A stretch of 64,000 nucleotides of DNA from Arthrobacter sp. 131MFCol6.1 (GTDB lineage Bacteria > Actinomycetota > Actinomycetes > Actinomycetales > Micrococcaceae), in the NCBI RefSeq assembly GCF_000374925.1, contig NZ_KB895544.1:62001-126000 (forward strand), given 5' to 3'. Below the pieces are notes generated by a model. That model did no database searches, had not been told where the DNA came from, and saw nothing but the letters and a program-made list of their open reading frames with translations. Below are positions 7,972 through 17,291 of the stretch, one piece after another (position 1 is the first letter of the stretch; each line of letters begins with the position of its first letter). Both the position numbers and the translations under genes were made by a program.

Positions 7972-9369
7972 TCACCCCGCGGCGGGCGCCCCGGTGATCG
8001 CGTGGCCGAAGCGCAGGAGGTTCCCGGGGTCGTACGTGGACTTCGCGGACCGCATCCGCTCATAGACCGCAGGGGACCAGGCCCGGGCCCGGTCGGCCTC
8101 GTCGCCCGGTGCGCCATGGAAGTTGACCAGGGTATAGCCGGTGGAGTGGGGAGCCATCGCGGCCAGGATCCCGCCGATGGAGGCCGATACGGCCTCGGCA
8201 AGGGGCGGGATGTTGAACCCGACGAGGAAGAGCAGGAAAGCCGCGTCCCGCCCCGACACCGCATCCGGCAACGCATCCGGCATGGCAGCGGTCCGGGCCA
8301 GCGCGCCGCCGAGCGGCCGGACCTCCACCAGCAGCAGCGGGCAGTCCGAGCCTTCCCCGGTGAGCTCGAGCAGGTCAGCCACAGTCTCTTCGCCGAAGTC
8401 CTTCAGGAGCGCTCCGCCGTCCATGAAGGGCAGCGGGTCCGCCGGGTCCATGTGGATCTGGTCGACGTCGAGGTAGCTCATCGGCCCGGCCGTGTCCATC
8501 AGCGGGGTCGAGACCGCCCGCATCGGGGCAAGCAGCGCGTCGCCGGCCTCGCGGTTTCCCAGGAAGGCAAAGCGCAGGTGCACGACGAACTGGTTGCGCA
8601 GCGGCTCGGGAACGAAGTCCATGTCCGGAAGCCGCAGCAGGGAGACCGAGGGTGAGGCGTCTTCGGGCAGCGTGGGCAGCCAGCGACGGAAGGCAGCCAG
8701 GACGGTGGCCGCATCCGCTCCGGGATAAATGATGCCGCCGCCGTAGAAGTCACTGAACGGAAAGAGGCTGAACTCAAGGGCGGTCACGATCCCGAGGTTG
8801 CCCTTGCCGCCGCGCATCAGTGCAAACAGCTCGGCCTCGGCGTCGGCGTCGATCCGCCGCAGCGCGCCGTCGGCGGTGACAATTTCCATGCTGCGGACGT
8901 GGTCCGCCGCGAAGCCGTGGGCGCGGCCGAGCACGGGCAGCCCGCCGCCGAGCGTGTAGCCGACGACGCCGACGTCGGTGCTGGAGCCATGCAATCCGAG
9001 GAGCCCGTGCGGCACGCTGGCCTCCAGGACGGTGCGCCACTTCACCCCCGCGCCGACGCGTGCGGTGCGTTCACCCGGATCGATCTGCAGGTCCTGCAGC
9101 CGGCGGGTGTTGATGAGCAGGCCGCCATCGATCGCCGATTCGGCGCCGTGCCCGGTGGACTGGACGGACACGGGAAGCCGGCGCTCCGCCGCCCATTTCA
9201 CCGCGGCCGCGACGTCCTGGGCATCTGCGGCACCCAGAACGACGTCGGGCCGGTGCACCGTCGCGACGTTGAAGGCGAACGTCTCCTCCGCGAATGCGGG
9301 GCTGTCCGGCAACGCGACCGGACCGCTGACAGCCCTGGACAAAGCATCGATGTCGTCATTGACAAGCAT
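7972..9369 (-). CDS. FAD-binding (PCMH/BBE-type) oxidoreductase
   Basis: Berberine-bridge-like flavin oxidase of 465 residues. The N-terminal PCMH FAD domain (about 38-210) contains the STGHG segment, where His74 is the expected covalent FAD ligand, and the GYTLGGG motif. The C-terminal BBE segment reads STYDPGNLLRFGHAI. No second cysteinyl FAD ligand is obvious. Substrate is unknown; relatives oxidise sugars, alkaloids or secondary metabolites. The ATG at 9369 is chosen over upstream in-frame codons because AGGAG lies six bases before it. There is no signal peptide. It is convergent with hmp and separated from pckG by a strong terminator. Confidence 0.87.
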   Translation of the reverse strand: MLVNDDIDALSRAVSGPVALPDSPAFAEETFAFNVATVHRPDVVLGAADAQDVAAAVKWAAERRLPVSVQSTGHGAESAIDGGLLINTRRLQDLQIDPGERTARVGAGVKWRTVLEASVPHGLLGLHGSSTDVGVVGYTLGGGLPVLGRAHGFAADHVRSMEIVTADGALRRIDADAEAELFALMRGGKGNLGIVTALEFSLFPFSDFYGGGIIYPGADAATVLAAFRRWLPTLPEDASPSVSLLRLPDMDFVPEPLRNQFVVHLRFAFLGNREAGDALLAPMRAVSTPLMDTAGPMSYLDVDQIHMDPADPLPFMDGGALLKDFGEETVADLLELTGEGSDCPLLLVEVRPLGGALARTAAMPDALPDAVSGRDAAFLLFLVGFNIPPLAEAVSASIGGILAAMAPHSTGYTLVNFHGAPGDEADRARAWSPAVYERMRSAKSTYDPGNLLRFGHAITGAPAAG

Positions 9370-9550
9370 GAGGAACTCCTGAAATCTCGCTGACCGCGAG
9401 CAGGTCGGGGGCGCGGCCGCACCCGCCCGGAATGCCCCAGCGCACGCTCCAACCGGCGGCCGGCCCGGCTGATGGAATGCGGACAAGCCTAGGGATCTGG
9501 CCGGACGTGGCCTAGGGACCTAAGTCCCGGCGTCCCGGACGGCAACGAAA

Positions 9551-9591
9551 ACGGCGGCCCCGCATCTTCCGGGAAGATGCGGGGCCGCCGT
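9551..9591 (-). terminator. intrinsic terminator of pckG
   Basis: A near-perfect 20-bp stem (9551-9570 with 9572-9591). Read on the minus strand it is followed by TTTTCGTT, giving a classic rho-independent terminator about 40 bases after the pckG stop. It insulates the downstream flavin oxidase gene from pckG transcription. Confidence 0.85.
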
Positions 9592-9628
9592 CCCTCTTGC
9601 ACTGTTATAGGTGCTGTTGGGCCGGCTG

Positions 9629-11464
9629 CTACTGCTCGGCGGCCATGCGCTCCTTGAGTCCTGCGAGTTCGGCGCGCAGTGCCTCGGGCAGCGAGCTGCC
9701 GAAGTTGGCGAACCACTCCTCGATCGAGGCCAGCTCGGTGGTCCACTCCGCGGGGTCGACACGGACGGCCTCTTCAACCTGGGCCGGGGTCATGTCCAGG
9801 CCCTTGAGGTCGATCGCGTCAGCGGTGGGGACGAACCCGATGGGGGTCTCCACAGCGTCGGCCTTGCCCTCGAGGCGTTCGATGGCCCACTTCAGGACCC
9901 GGGCGTTGTCACCGAATCCGGGCCAGGCGAAGCCGCCCTCGGAATTGCGGCGGAACCAGTTGACCAGGAAGATCTTGGGCAACCGCTCCGGGTTGGCCTT
10001 GGCGGACAGGTTCACCCAGTGGTTCAGGTAATCGCCTGCGTCGTAACCGATGAAGGGCAGCATGGCCATCGGATCCCGGCGGACGACGCCGACGGCACCG
10101 GCTGCCGCGGCAGTGGTCTCCGAGGACAGGGTGGAGCCCATGAAGATGCCGTTGGACCAGCTGCGCGCCTCAGTGACCAGCGGGATGGTGGTCTTGCGGC
10201 GGCCGCCGAACAGGATCGCGGAAAGCTCCACGCCGTCCGGGTTGTAGTACTCCTCGGCCAGCATGTCGATCTGGTCGATCGGCGTGCAGAAGCGGGAGTT
10301 CGGGTGGGCGGCGGGCGTGTCCGATTCCGGGGTCCAGGAGTTACCCTGCCAGTCGGTCAGGTGAGCGGGCACCTCGTCGGTCATACCTTCCCACCACACA
10401 CCGCCATCGTCCGTCAGGGCGACGTTGGTGAAGATGCTGTGGCCCTTGGCGATGGCGCGCATCGCGTTGGGGTTGGTGCCCCAGCCGGTGCCCGGCGCCA
10501 CGCCGAAGAGGCCGGCCTCGGGGTTGACGGCGCGGAGCTCGCCTTCCTTGCCGAACCGCATCCAGGTGATGTCGTCGCCAAGGGTTTCGACCTTCCAGCC
10601 CTCGATGGTCGGATCCAGCAGGGCGAGGTTGGTCTTGCCGCAGGCCGACGGGAAGGCGGCGGAGATGTAGTAGTTCTTCTGCTCCGGCGAGGTCAGCTTG
10701 AGGATGAGCATGTGCTCGGCCAGCCAGCCTTCGTCGCGTGCCATCACCGAGGCGATGCGCAGGGCGTAGCACTTCTTGCCGAGCAGGGCGTTGCCGCCGT
10801 AGCCGGAGCCGAAGGACCAGATGGAGCGCTCCTCCGGGAAGTGGACAATCCACTTGTCCGGGTTGCAGGGCCACGGGACATCGGCCTCGCCGGGGGCCAG
10901 CGGGGCGCCCAGGGAGTGCAGTGCGGGGACAAAGAACGCGTTGGTCGCGGTGATCTTGTCCAAGACCTTGGTGCCGATGGTGGCCATGATGCGCATGGAC
11001 GCGACCACGTAGGCACTGTCCGTGATCTCGACGCCGAACTTCGGGTCCTCGGCGTCCAGGTGGCCCATCACGAAGGGGATCACGTACATGGTGCGGCCGC
11101 GCATGCAACCGGCAAACAGGCCGCGCAGCTTTTCCTTCATCTGCGCCGGGGCCATCCAGTTGTTGGTGAAGCCGGCGTCGTGTTCCTTCTCGGAGCAGAT
11201 GAAGGTCTGCTCTTCGACGCGGGCCACATCGGCGGGGTCGGAGAACGCCGCGAAGGACTTGGGGAAGAGTTCCTCGTTCAGCCGGGTCAGGGTGCCGGCG
11301 GCAACGAGCTCGTCGGTGAGCCGCGTGTTCTCCGCTTCCGACCCATCAACCCAGTAGATCCGGTCCGGCTGTGTCAGTTCAGCCACCTCTTCTACCCATG
11401 CCAGCAGACCGGCATGTGTGGTGGGTGCCTTTTCAAGCAACGGCAGTCGCGCCAGATCTCCCAT
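9629..11464 (-). CDS. pckG: phosphoenolpyruvate carboxykinase (GTP)
   Basis: Converts oxaloacetate and GTP to PEP, GDP and CO2, the key gluconeogenic step from TCA intermediates. The 611-residue length is typical of the GTP-dependent class. Visible motifs are the P-loop with reactive cysteine FPSACGKTN (271-279, Cys275), the metal-binding GDDI (296-299) and the C-terminal [15 protein letters not shown] segment. The ATG at 11464 has AGGAAGGG seven bases upstream. A CRP/GlxR-like site and an adjacent perfect palindrome lie about 150 bp upstream, which suggests carbon-source control. Confidence 0.97.
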   Translation of the reverse strand: MGDLARLPLLEKAPTTHAGLLAWVEEVAELTQPDRIYWVDGSEAENTRLTDELVAAGTLTRLNEELFPKSFAAFSDPADVARVEEQTFICSEKEHDAGFTNNWMAPAQMKEKLRGLFAGCMRGRTMYVIPFVMGHLDAEDPKFGVEITDSAYVVASMRIMATIGTKVLDKITATNAFFVPALHSLGAPLAPGEADVPWPCNPDKWIVHFPEERSIWSFGSGYGGNALLGKKCYALRIASVMARDEGWLAEHMLILKLTSPEQKNYYISAAFPSACGKTNLALLDPTIEGWKVETLGDDITWMRFGKEGELRAVNPEAGLFGVAPGTGWGTNPNAMRAIAKGHSIFTNVALTDDGGVWWEGMTDEVPAHLTDWQGNSWTPESDTPAAHPNSRFCTPIDQIDMLAEEYYNPDGVELSAILFGGRRKTTIPLVTEARSWSNGIFMGSTLSSETTAAAAGAVGVVRRDPMAMLPFIGYDAGDYLNHWVNLSAKANPERLPKIFLVNWFRRNSEGGFAWPGFGDNARVLKWAIERLEGKADAVETPIGFVPTADAIDLKGLDMTPAQVEEAVRVDPAEWTTELASIEEWFANFGSSLPEALRAELAGLKERMAAEQ

Positions 11465-11614
11465 TACGGTTCCCTTCCTCGGGTTCAGTGGTGTGTCCTA
11501 AATGCTAGGGCTCGGCAGGGGGCCCATTTCGGGCCCGGACATGGGATGACCAGGGCGGAATAAATCAAAAACCGCGGAAATTCAAGGAACTGGCCGGCCA
11601 CCATCCCTCCTTTT

Positions 11615-11630
11615 TGTGACTAAGGTCACG
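11615..11630. promoter_or_regulatory. CRP/GlxR-like operator upstream of pckG
   Basis: TGTGACTAAGGTCACG matches the CRP/GlxR consensus TGTGA-N6-TCACA at 9 of 10 defined positions. It lies 151 bp upstream of the pckG start and about 40 bp upstream of the tRNA-Arg promoter. Catabolite control of pckG is the natural reading, but the binding protein is not in this window. Confidence 0.55.
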
Positions 11631-11642
11631 TAGACCGGTCTA
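11631..11642. promoter_or_regulatory. perfect 12-bp palindrome TAGACCGGTCTA
   Basis: A perfect palindrome directly abutting the CRP-like site. Symmetry and position suggest an operator for a homodimeric regulator of pckG. I cannot assign the protein. Confidence 0.4.
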
Positions 11643-11668
11643 GTCGGCTAAATTACACCCGCTTCGAT

Positions 11669-11697
11669 TTGTAACTGGGCCCGGCCTCGCGTAAAGT
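11669..11697 (+). promoter_or_regulatory. promoter of tRNA-Arg
   Basis: TTGTAA (11669-11674), a 17-base spacer and TAAAGT (11692-11697) form a recognisable housekeeping sigma promoter. Expected initiation near 11704 gives a short leader before the tRNA at 11742. Confidence 0.6.
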
Positions 11698-11741
11698 AAT
11701 TCGAGGTTCGGGGAGAGAGAAGTTCTCCAAGAGCCGAGAAT

Positions 11742-11815
<74 letters not shown>

Positions 11816-11821
11816 CAGATA

Positions 11822-11855
11822 AAGATCCGCCCCGGTTCGCCGGGGCGGATCTTTT
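11822..11855 (+). terminator. intrinsic terminator of tRNA-Arg
   Basis: A perfect 14-bp stem (11822-11835 with 11840-11853) closed by a TTCG tetraloop and running into TTTT and then GCTTT. It is a textbook rho-independent terminator seven bases after the tRNA. Confidence 0.92.
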
Positions 11856-11939
11856 GCTTTAACCGCCGGGTGCCTTAGGCGCCAGGGCGCCGGGTTAGGC
11901 TCCGCCTGCTGCTGGGCCGGAGCGGCCCAGCAGCAGGGA

Positions 11940-12683
11940 TCAGGACGTGGTCCGGACGATGATGTTGCGGATGTCGTCGAAATGCGTGCTGAGCCGCTCG
12001 GAGGCGAGGGCCTTGTCCGCCGTTGCGACAGCCTCATAGATCCCCCGGTGCACTGCGGCCGTTGCCTGCAGGTCGACGGCGTACGGTCCGCCGAGTTCGA
12101 GGTGGATCCGGCGGTAGACCTTCCAGAAGACGTCCATCAGGCTGATCAGCAGGTCGTTGTTCAATGGCTCGAAAAGCCTGCGGTGGAATTCCGCGTCGGC
12201 CTCTATGAAGGGCTCGCCCGCGGCAGCCAGGGCTTCCATCCGGTTCACGGACTCCTCCACGGCGGCCAGCTGTTCGGCGCTGATCCGGTCCATGGCGGCG
12301 CCGACCAGGCCCGATTCAAGTGCTTGCCGGACCTCCACGAGCTGCAGGGCTTCCTCGCCCTGATGGCGCAGCGACAGCCGTGCCCGGAAGGTGAGCCCGT
12401 CGGTCAGGGCCTCGAAATTGCTCGGCGCCACGAACATGCCGAACCCGTGGCGGATCTCAATGACACCCAGCGCCTGGAGCGCCTTCAAGGACTCGCGCAG
12501 GGTGTTGCGGCCGACGCCGAGTGCCGCCGTAAGCTCGTTCTCGGTCGGCAACGGGTCGCCGGGAACCAGGTCGCGTTCCAGGATCAGCTCCAGGATGTCC
12601 GACTGGAGCGCCCGGAGCCGGGCCTGGGCGCTGAACCTCGCCAGCGGTATGGCCGGGCCTGTTGTCATGTTGCGTGCGGCCAT
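11940..12683 (-). CDS. FadR-subfamily GntR transcriptional regulator
   Basis: A 247-residue regulator with an N-terminal GntR winged helix (about 20-86; TENELTAALGVGRNTLRESL) and a C-terminal FCD ligand domain (about 105-235). The FCD domain keeps the metal-binding Asp/His pattern, seen in EADAEFHRRLFE and HRGIYEA. Such proteins sense small carboxylates or sugar acids and usually repress nearby catabolic genes, but none is adjacent here. The ATG at 12683 is preferred over an ATG 57 bases upstream because GGAGGAGGC lies seven bases before it. The target could be the divergent flavoprotein gene. Confidence 0.87.
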   Translation of the reverse strand: MAARNMTTGPAIPLARFSAQARLRALQSDILELILERDLVPGDPLPTENELTAALGVGRNTLRESLKALQALGVIEIRHGFGMFVAPSNFEALTDGLTFRARLSLRHQGEEALQLVEVRQALESGLVGAAMDRISAEQLAAVEESVNRMEALAAAGEPFIEADAEFHRRLFEPLNNDLLISLMDVFWKVYRRIHLELGGPYAVDLQATAAVHRGIYEAVATADKALASERLSTHFDDIRNIIVRTTS

Positions 12684-12821
12684 GGCCGCCTCCTCCCCCA
12701 AGTATGGTCCCAACAGTATCGACCGTCCCCCGTCCTGCAAAGGGTTCGGCCCGGCACATTACGCCGGAACCCCGCACCGCCGGAGCCCGGAGTTCCCCCG
12801 GATCCGGCCATGGCCCCGGCG

Positions 12822-12827
12822 TAGGCT
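12822..12827 (+). promoter_or_regulatory. putative -10 element for leaderless flavoprotein mRNA
   Basis: TAGGCT is followed by six bases (GGTGCC) and then the ATG at 12834, with no Shine-Dalgarno. Spacing fits a leaderless transcript. Confidence 0.4.
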
Positions 12828-12833
12828 GGTGCC

Positions 12834-14345
12834 ATGACGGCACAGATTGAGCGGGAATTCGATGTCATTGTGATCGGCGCCGGGGCTGTGGGCGAGAATG
12901 TGGCGGACCGCGTGGTCCGCGGCGGCCTGACAGCAGTGCTCATCGAGGCGGAGCTGGTCGGCGGCGAGTGCTCCTACTGGGCCTGCATGCCTTCGAAGGC
13001 GCTCCTGCGGCCGGGCACTGCGCTGCATGGCGCGCAAAGGGTCCCCGGCGCCCAGGAAGCAGTCACCCGCACCCTGGATCCGGCAGCCGTGCTGAAGCGG
13101 CGGGACTACTTCACCTCGAACTGGCAGGACGACAGCCAGGTCAAGTGGGTGGAGGACACAGGCATCGAACTGATCCGCGGCCACGGCTGGATCACCGCTC
13201 CGCGGCAGGTCGAGGTGGCCGGGCTGGACGGCAACGGCTACGCGCTCACGGCCCGGCACGCCGTGGTGGTCGCCACGGGCTCCGCCCCCAACCAGCCGCC
13301 GGTCGAGGGGCTTCACGACGTCGAGTACTGGACCACCAGGGAGGCGACCTCGGCCCGCGCGGTCCCCGCGCGGCTTGCGGTCCTCGGCGGCGGCGTTGCC
13401 GGCGTCGAACTCGCCCAGGCCTATGCCCGCCTTGGCTCGTCCGTGACACTCGTGGCCCGCGGCGGGCTCCTGGGCGTTTTCCCGGAGCAGGCCGCAGACC
13501 TGGTCGCTGCCGGCCTGCGCGCCGATGGCGTCGACCTCCGCCTGCACACGGGTACGCGGAGTGTGCATGAGAACGACGACGGCTCCCTCACCGTCGTGCT
13601 CGACGGCAGCCCCAAGGACGGCCCGGGCGCCGGCCCCGCTGCCGGCGCGGCCCCCGGCGCGACGGTCACGGCAGACAAGCTGCTTGTCTCCACGGGCCGG
13701 CATCCCGCCCTTGAGGGGCTCGGCCTGGACAGCGTCGGCCTCGCGGCACCGGAGGGCGGGACCCTGCGGCTCACCACCGATTCCACCGGACTAGTCCACC
13801 ACGCCACCGAGAACGATGTGTCCGGCTCCCCGTGGCTCTACGCTGCGGGCGACGCCGCCGGACGGGCGATGCTGACGCACCAGGGCAAGTACGGGGCCCG
13901 GGCCACCGGAGACGCCATTGCCGCCCGGGCCAAGGGCGAACTCAGCGGCGAGCCGGCACCGTGGAGCCGCTTTGCCCAGACGGCCTATGAGCACGCGGTG
14001 CCGAACGTGGTGTTTACCGATCCGGAACTGGCGAATGTCGGCCGGACCATGGCGCAGGCGGAGAAGGACGGCTTCCGGGCCTCCGCCGTGGAACTCCCCA
14101 TCCAGGTGGCCGGTTCCTCCCTGCACGCCGAACACTACGAGGGGTGGGCGCAGCTGGTCATCGACGAGGACCGCAAGGTGCTGCTGGGCGCCACGTTCGC
14201 CGGCCCGGATGTGGCTGAACTCCTGCACGCAGCCACCATTGCGGTGGTGGGGGAAGTGCCGCTGGACCGGCTGTGGCACGCCGTGCCCTCCTATCCGACC
14301 ATCAGCGAGGTCTGGCTCCGCCTGCTGGAAGAGTACGGCCTCTGA
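12834..14345 (+). CDS. class I pyridine nucleotide-disulfide oxidoreductase-like flavoprotein
   Basis: A 503-residue FAD/NAD(P) protein related to dihydrolipoamide dehydrogenase and mercuric reductase. It has an FAD Rossmann motif GAGAVG (15-20), a redox pair Cys46-x4-Cys51 (GGECSYWACMPSK), a second Rossmann motif (VLGGGVAGVELAQ near 180-195), a late FAD motif (AAGDAAG) and a dimerisation domain. The usual catalytic HPT/HxxxxE tail is altered to PSYPTISE, and the active-site sequence is unlike GGTCLNVGC, so it is probably not a lipoamide dehydrogenase. Physiological substrate is unknown. The next operon's TetR operator lies about 105 bp downstream. Confidence 0.85.
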   Translation: MTAQIEREFDVIVIGAGAVGENVADRVVRGGLTAVLIEAELVGGECSYWACMPSKALLRPGTALHGAQRVPGAQEAVTRTLDPAAVLKRRDYFTSNWQDDSQVKWVEDTGIELIRGHGWITAPRQVEVAGLDGNGYALTARHAVVVATGSAPNQPPVEGLHDVEYWTTREATSARAVPARLAVLGGGVAGVELAQAYARLGSSVTLVARGGLLGVFPEQAADLVAAGLRADGVDLRLHTGTRSVHENDDGSLTVVLDGSPKDGPGAGPAAGAAPGATVTADKLLVSTGRHPALEGLGLDSVGLAAPEGGTLRLTTDSTGLVHHATENDVSGSPWLYAAGDAAGRAMLTHQGKYGARATGDAIAARAKGELSGEPAPWSRFAQTAYEHAVPNVVFTDPELANVGRTMAQAEKDGFRASAVELPIQVAGSSLHAEHYEGWAQLVIDEDRKVLLGATFAGPDVAELLHAATIAVVGEVPLDRLWHAVPSYPTISEVWLRLLEEYGL

Positions 14346-14447
14346 CCGGCCGGGGATGAGCCGCCGGCGCCGCCGCCCCGTGGCACCGGCTGAGGCTGCG
14401 GCCGCAGGCGGCGGCACGTCTCGTTCATCACACCGCCCGCATTCTAT

Positions 14448-14476
14448 TTGAACTGACTGGTCAGTTTAGTTAGCCT
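14448..14476 (+). promoter_or_regulatory. promoter with embedded TetR-type operator for the YhgE operon
   Basis: A -35-like TTGAAC (14448-14453) and -10-like TAGCCT (14471-14476) are 17 bases apart. The palindrome AACTGACTGGTCAGTT (14451-14466; 7-bp perfect arms, 2-base centre) fills the spacer. A repressor bound there would block RNA polymerase. The TetR encoded as third gene of the operon is the obvious candidate, giving negative autoregulation. Confidence 0.65.
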
Positions 14477-14508
14477 TGAGTGGACATCGTTCCTGCGAAA
14501 GGCCCGCT

Positions 14509-15201
14509 TTGCTCTGCGTACACCAGCTCTCCGTGACCGGCCGGCGGGATGACCTCCTGCCGCCCACCTCGCTGGAGGCCGCACGCGGTGGCCTCCTGCT
14601 CGTCGAGGGCGTCCGCCAGGACCAGCGCACCGCCCTGGCCCTGGCCCTGAGCGGGCGCATGAAGCCGTCCGCCGGAACCGTGGGCTGGGACGGAAGTGCC
14701 CGGATCAAGGACCTCCGGCAGGCGAGCAGCGTGGTCGACTCCCCTGGCGTCAACGAGCCCGAACAGCACCTGAGCGTCCGCGACCTCGTCACCGAGGACC
14801 TGGCCCTGGTGCCGCGCCGCCACCGCGGCGCCGCGCGCAGCACACCCTGGCTCAGGCTCAACGGGTTCGAAGACATTGCCTCGCTGTGGACCGAGCAGCT
14901 GCCGGCGGGTCGGCGGATCGAGCTGCTCACGGCGCTTGCCCTCGCCAATCCGGACACCGGCCTCCTCGTGGTCGACTCCCCCGATCGGCACAGCGGCGAC
15001 ACTGCCGACTGGCTGCCGCGGCTGCAGGAACTGGCGCACGACGCCGGGCGGCCGCTCGCCGTCGTCGCCACCGTCACCCGGATCCCGGAGCGCTGGTCCG
15101 GGCCCGCCGCCATGATCGGCAATGCACTCGCGCACGAAAAGCTCGCGCCCGAAACCCTCCCAACAGAACCCCTCTCCCCCGAAACCGAGGACGCAAAGTG
15201 A
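14509..15201 (+). CDS. ABC-type ATPase-like protein with degenerate nucleotide-binding motifs
   Basis: A 230-residue protein with the outline of an ABC ATPase but eroded key motifs. The Walker A position reads EGVRQDQRTAL instead of GxxGxGKST, the signature region reads LPAGRRIE instead of LSGGQ, and Walker B reads LLVVDSPD with Ser where the catalytic Glu should be. It probably does not hydrolyse ATP and may be a structural partner of the YhgE protein encoded next (4-base overlap). The TTG at 14509 is chosen because GAAAGG lies seven bases upstream; an in-frame TTG at 14476 is possible but overlaps the -10 box. The operon promoter carries a TetR operator. Confidence 0.7.
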   Translation: MLCVHQLSVTGRRDDLLPPTSLEAARGGLLLVEGVRQDQRTALALALSGRMKPSAGTVGWDGSARIKDLRQASSVVDSPGVNEPEQHLSVRDLVTEDLALVPRRHRGAARSTPWLRLNGFEDIASLWTEQLPAGRRIELLTALALANPDTGLLVVDSPDRHSGDTADWLPRLQELAHDAGRPLAVVATVTRIPERWSGPAAMIGNALAHEKLAPETLPTEPLSPETEDAK

Positions 15202-17291
15202 CTGTGCTGCGGCTGGCCCGCTCCGAGCTCAAACGAATGACCGGCGGGCTGCTGCCCAAGCTGACCATCCTGGCCCTGGCCCTGGTCCCGCTGCTTTACG
15301 GCGCCGTGTACCTCTACGCCAACTGGGATCCGTACGGCAAGCTGAACCAGATCGATGCCGCCCTGGTGGTCCAGGACTTCGGTGCCACGGCCGCCGACGG
15401 CACGCGGCTGGAGGCCGGCCGGAAGGTCGCCGAGTCCTTGGTGGATGGCCACGTCTTTAACTGGAAGACGGTCGCCAGCACCGAGGAAGCGGACCAGGGC
15501 GTCAGTAATGGCACGTACGCGTTCGCCCTGAAAATCCCGCAGGACTTTTCCGCGAACCTGGTCTCCCCCGGCAGCTTCGACGCCGCCAACCAGGCCATGC
15601 TCAACGTCACCACCAACGATGCCAACAACTATCTCCTAAGCACTATCGTGGACAAGCTGACCACCGCGGTGCACACCACGGTCGCCAAGGAGGTGGGCGA
15701 GGAGACCGCCAACCAACTCCTCACCGGATTCGGCACCATCCACACGCAGATGCTCAAGGCCTCCGACGGCGCGGGCCAGCTCGCCGACGGCGTCGCCCGG
15801 CTCCACGAGGGCACCGTGACCCTGCACCAGGGCACCGGCGAGCTCAAAACCGGTGCCACCGAGCTCTACAACGGCGAGCTCAAGCTCCGCGACGGCGCCG
15901 CTTCGCTCAGCGCCGGGGCCGGCCAGCTCAGCAGCGGCCTCACCCAACTCAAGGACAAGACCGCGGCCCTGCCCGCCGACGCAAAGCGGCTGGCCGACGG
16001 CGCCGCGCAGGTGGCGGCCGGCAACGCCGCGCTCACCGCCGCGTTTAACAACACAGCGCAGGCCATCCCCGGGCAGCTTGCCGCCGCGCAACAGTCCGCG
16101 CAGCAAGCCGCCGCGCAGGCCCAGCGCAGCAGGGTGGTGGACTCCACCTCCCGCCTGGTCGCCGCCGGCGTTCTCACGCAGGAGCAGGCGGACAAGGTAG
16201 TGGCCGACGTCGACGCCACCCCCGCGCCGCCCGCGGCTTCCGCGGCTTCAGCTGCGGCGGCTGCCTCCGGCGCCAAGCTGCAGGCCGCCGCGGCGCAGGT
16301 CCAGAAGCTGGCCGACGGTTCCGCCGCCGTCAGCGCCGGCGCGGCCCAGCTGGCGGGCGCCGCGCCGGCCCTCAGCGATGCCGTCGCCAAGGCCTCCGCG
16401 GGGGCGGACCATCTCGCCGGCGGTTCGGCGGCCCTCGCCGCCGGCCAGCAGAACGCCGTTGACGGCGCGGGCAGGCTCGTGCAGGGTGCGCAGAAACTTG
16501 ACGACGGCGCGGCGCAGCTGGAGAGCGGTGCGGCGACCGCCTCCGACGGCGCGGGAACACTCGCCGCGGAACTCGCCAAGGGCGCCGGCAAGGTCCCCAA
16601 CCCCGACGATGCCCAGAAGCACAGCCTCTCCAAGGTCATGGCCGATCCGGTGGCCGTCAGCAATGTCTCGCAGGCCAAGGCCGGGTCCTACGGCGCCGGT
16701 CTGGCACCGTTCTTCCTGACGCTGGCCCTGTGGATCGGCATCTTCATGCTGGTGCAGGCGATGCGCCCGGTCACCCAGCGGGCGCTGGCCTCCAATGCAC
16801 CGGCCTGGAAGATTGCCGCAGGCGGCTGGCTCCCCTTCCTGGCGGTCTCCGCCGTGCAGGCGAGCCTGCTGACCCTGGTGGTGGACGTGGGGCTCGGACT
16901 GGACCCCGCCCACCCGGTGCTCATGTGGTTCCTCATGCTGGCGGCCGCGATGGCGTTCAGCGCAATCATCCAGGGCGTGGTGGCGCTTTTGGGCTCGCCC
17001 GGCAAGCTCGTGGTGCTCATCCTGCTGGTGCTGCAGCTGGTGTCCTCTGGCGGCACTTTCCCGTGGCAGACCACGCCCGAACCGCTGCACGTGGTCCACC
17101 AGATCCTGCCGATGGGCTACGTGGTCAGCGGCATGCGGCACCTGATTTACGGTGCTGACCTGGCACTGATCCTGCCCACCATGCTGGGTCTGGTTGGCTA
17201 CACTTTGCTGGGACTGGCAATGTCGACCGTTGCCGTCCGAAAGAACAAATACTGGACTCTCAAGACGCTGAAACCGGAGATCGCCGTATGA
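15198..17291 (+). CDS. YhgE/Pip-family membrane protein (ABC-2-like)
   Basis: A 697-residue envelope protein of the YhgE/Pip family, which includes phage-infection proteins and type VII secretion-associated factors. One N-terminal membrane segment (about 18-40) precedes a very large extracytoplasmic region. That region holds a helical tract of heptad-like GAxxLxxG repeats (roughly residues 200-480, interrupted by an Ala-rich stretch), followed by about six C-terminal transmembrane helices of ABC-2 type. The GTG start overlaps the stop of the ATPase-like gene, and the stop overlaps the TetR start as ATGA. Tight coupling suggests a three- or four-component envelope system repressed by its own TetR. 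Transported substrate, if any, is unknown. Confidence 0.85.
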   Translation: MTVLRLARSELKRMTGGLLPKLTILALALVPLLYGAVYLYANWDPYGKLNQIDAALVVQDFGATAADGTRLEAGRKVAESLVDGHVFNWKTVASTEEADQGVSNGTYAFALKIPQDFSANLVSPGSFDAANQAMLNVTTNDANNYLLSTIVDKLTTAVHTTVAKEVGEETANQLLTGFGTIHTQMLKASDGAGQLADGVARLHEGTVTLHQGTGELKTGATELYNGELKLRDGAASLSAGAGQLSSGLTQLKDKTAALPADAKRLADGAAQVAAGNAALTAAFNNTAQAIPGQLAAAQQSAQQAAAQAQRSRVVDSTSRLVAAGVLTQEQADKVVADVDATPAPPAASAASAAAAASGAKLQAAAAQVQKLADGSAAVSAGAAQLAGAAPALSDAVAKASAGADHLAGGSAALAAGQQNAVDGAGRLVQGAQKLDDGAAQLESGAATASDGAGTLAAELAKGAGKVPNPDDAQKHSLSKVMADPVAVSNVSQAKAGSYGAGLAPFFLTLALWIGIFMLVQAMRPVTQRALASNAPAWKIAAGGWLPFLAVSAVQASLLTLVVDVGLGLDPAHPVLMWFLMLAAAMAFSAIIQGVVALLGSPGKLVVLILLVLQLVSSGGTFPWQTTPEPLHVVHQILPMGYVVSGMRHLIYGADLALILPTMLGLVGYTLLGLAMSTVAVRKNKYWTLKTLKPEIAV

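Noticed and set aside
12834..14345. Dihydrolipoamide dehydrogenase or mercuric reductase
   Set aside because: The active-site context ECSYWACMPSK and the altered C-terminal catalytic segment differ from both, so only a family-level name is given.
16003..16600. Collagen-like or adhesin repeat domain inside the YhgE protein
   Set aside because: The Ala/Gly-rich GAxxLxxG periodicity is characteristic of the YhgE/Pip extracytoplasmic coiled-coil region, not of collagen Gly-X-Y repeats.
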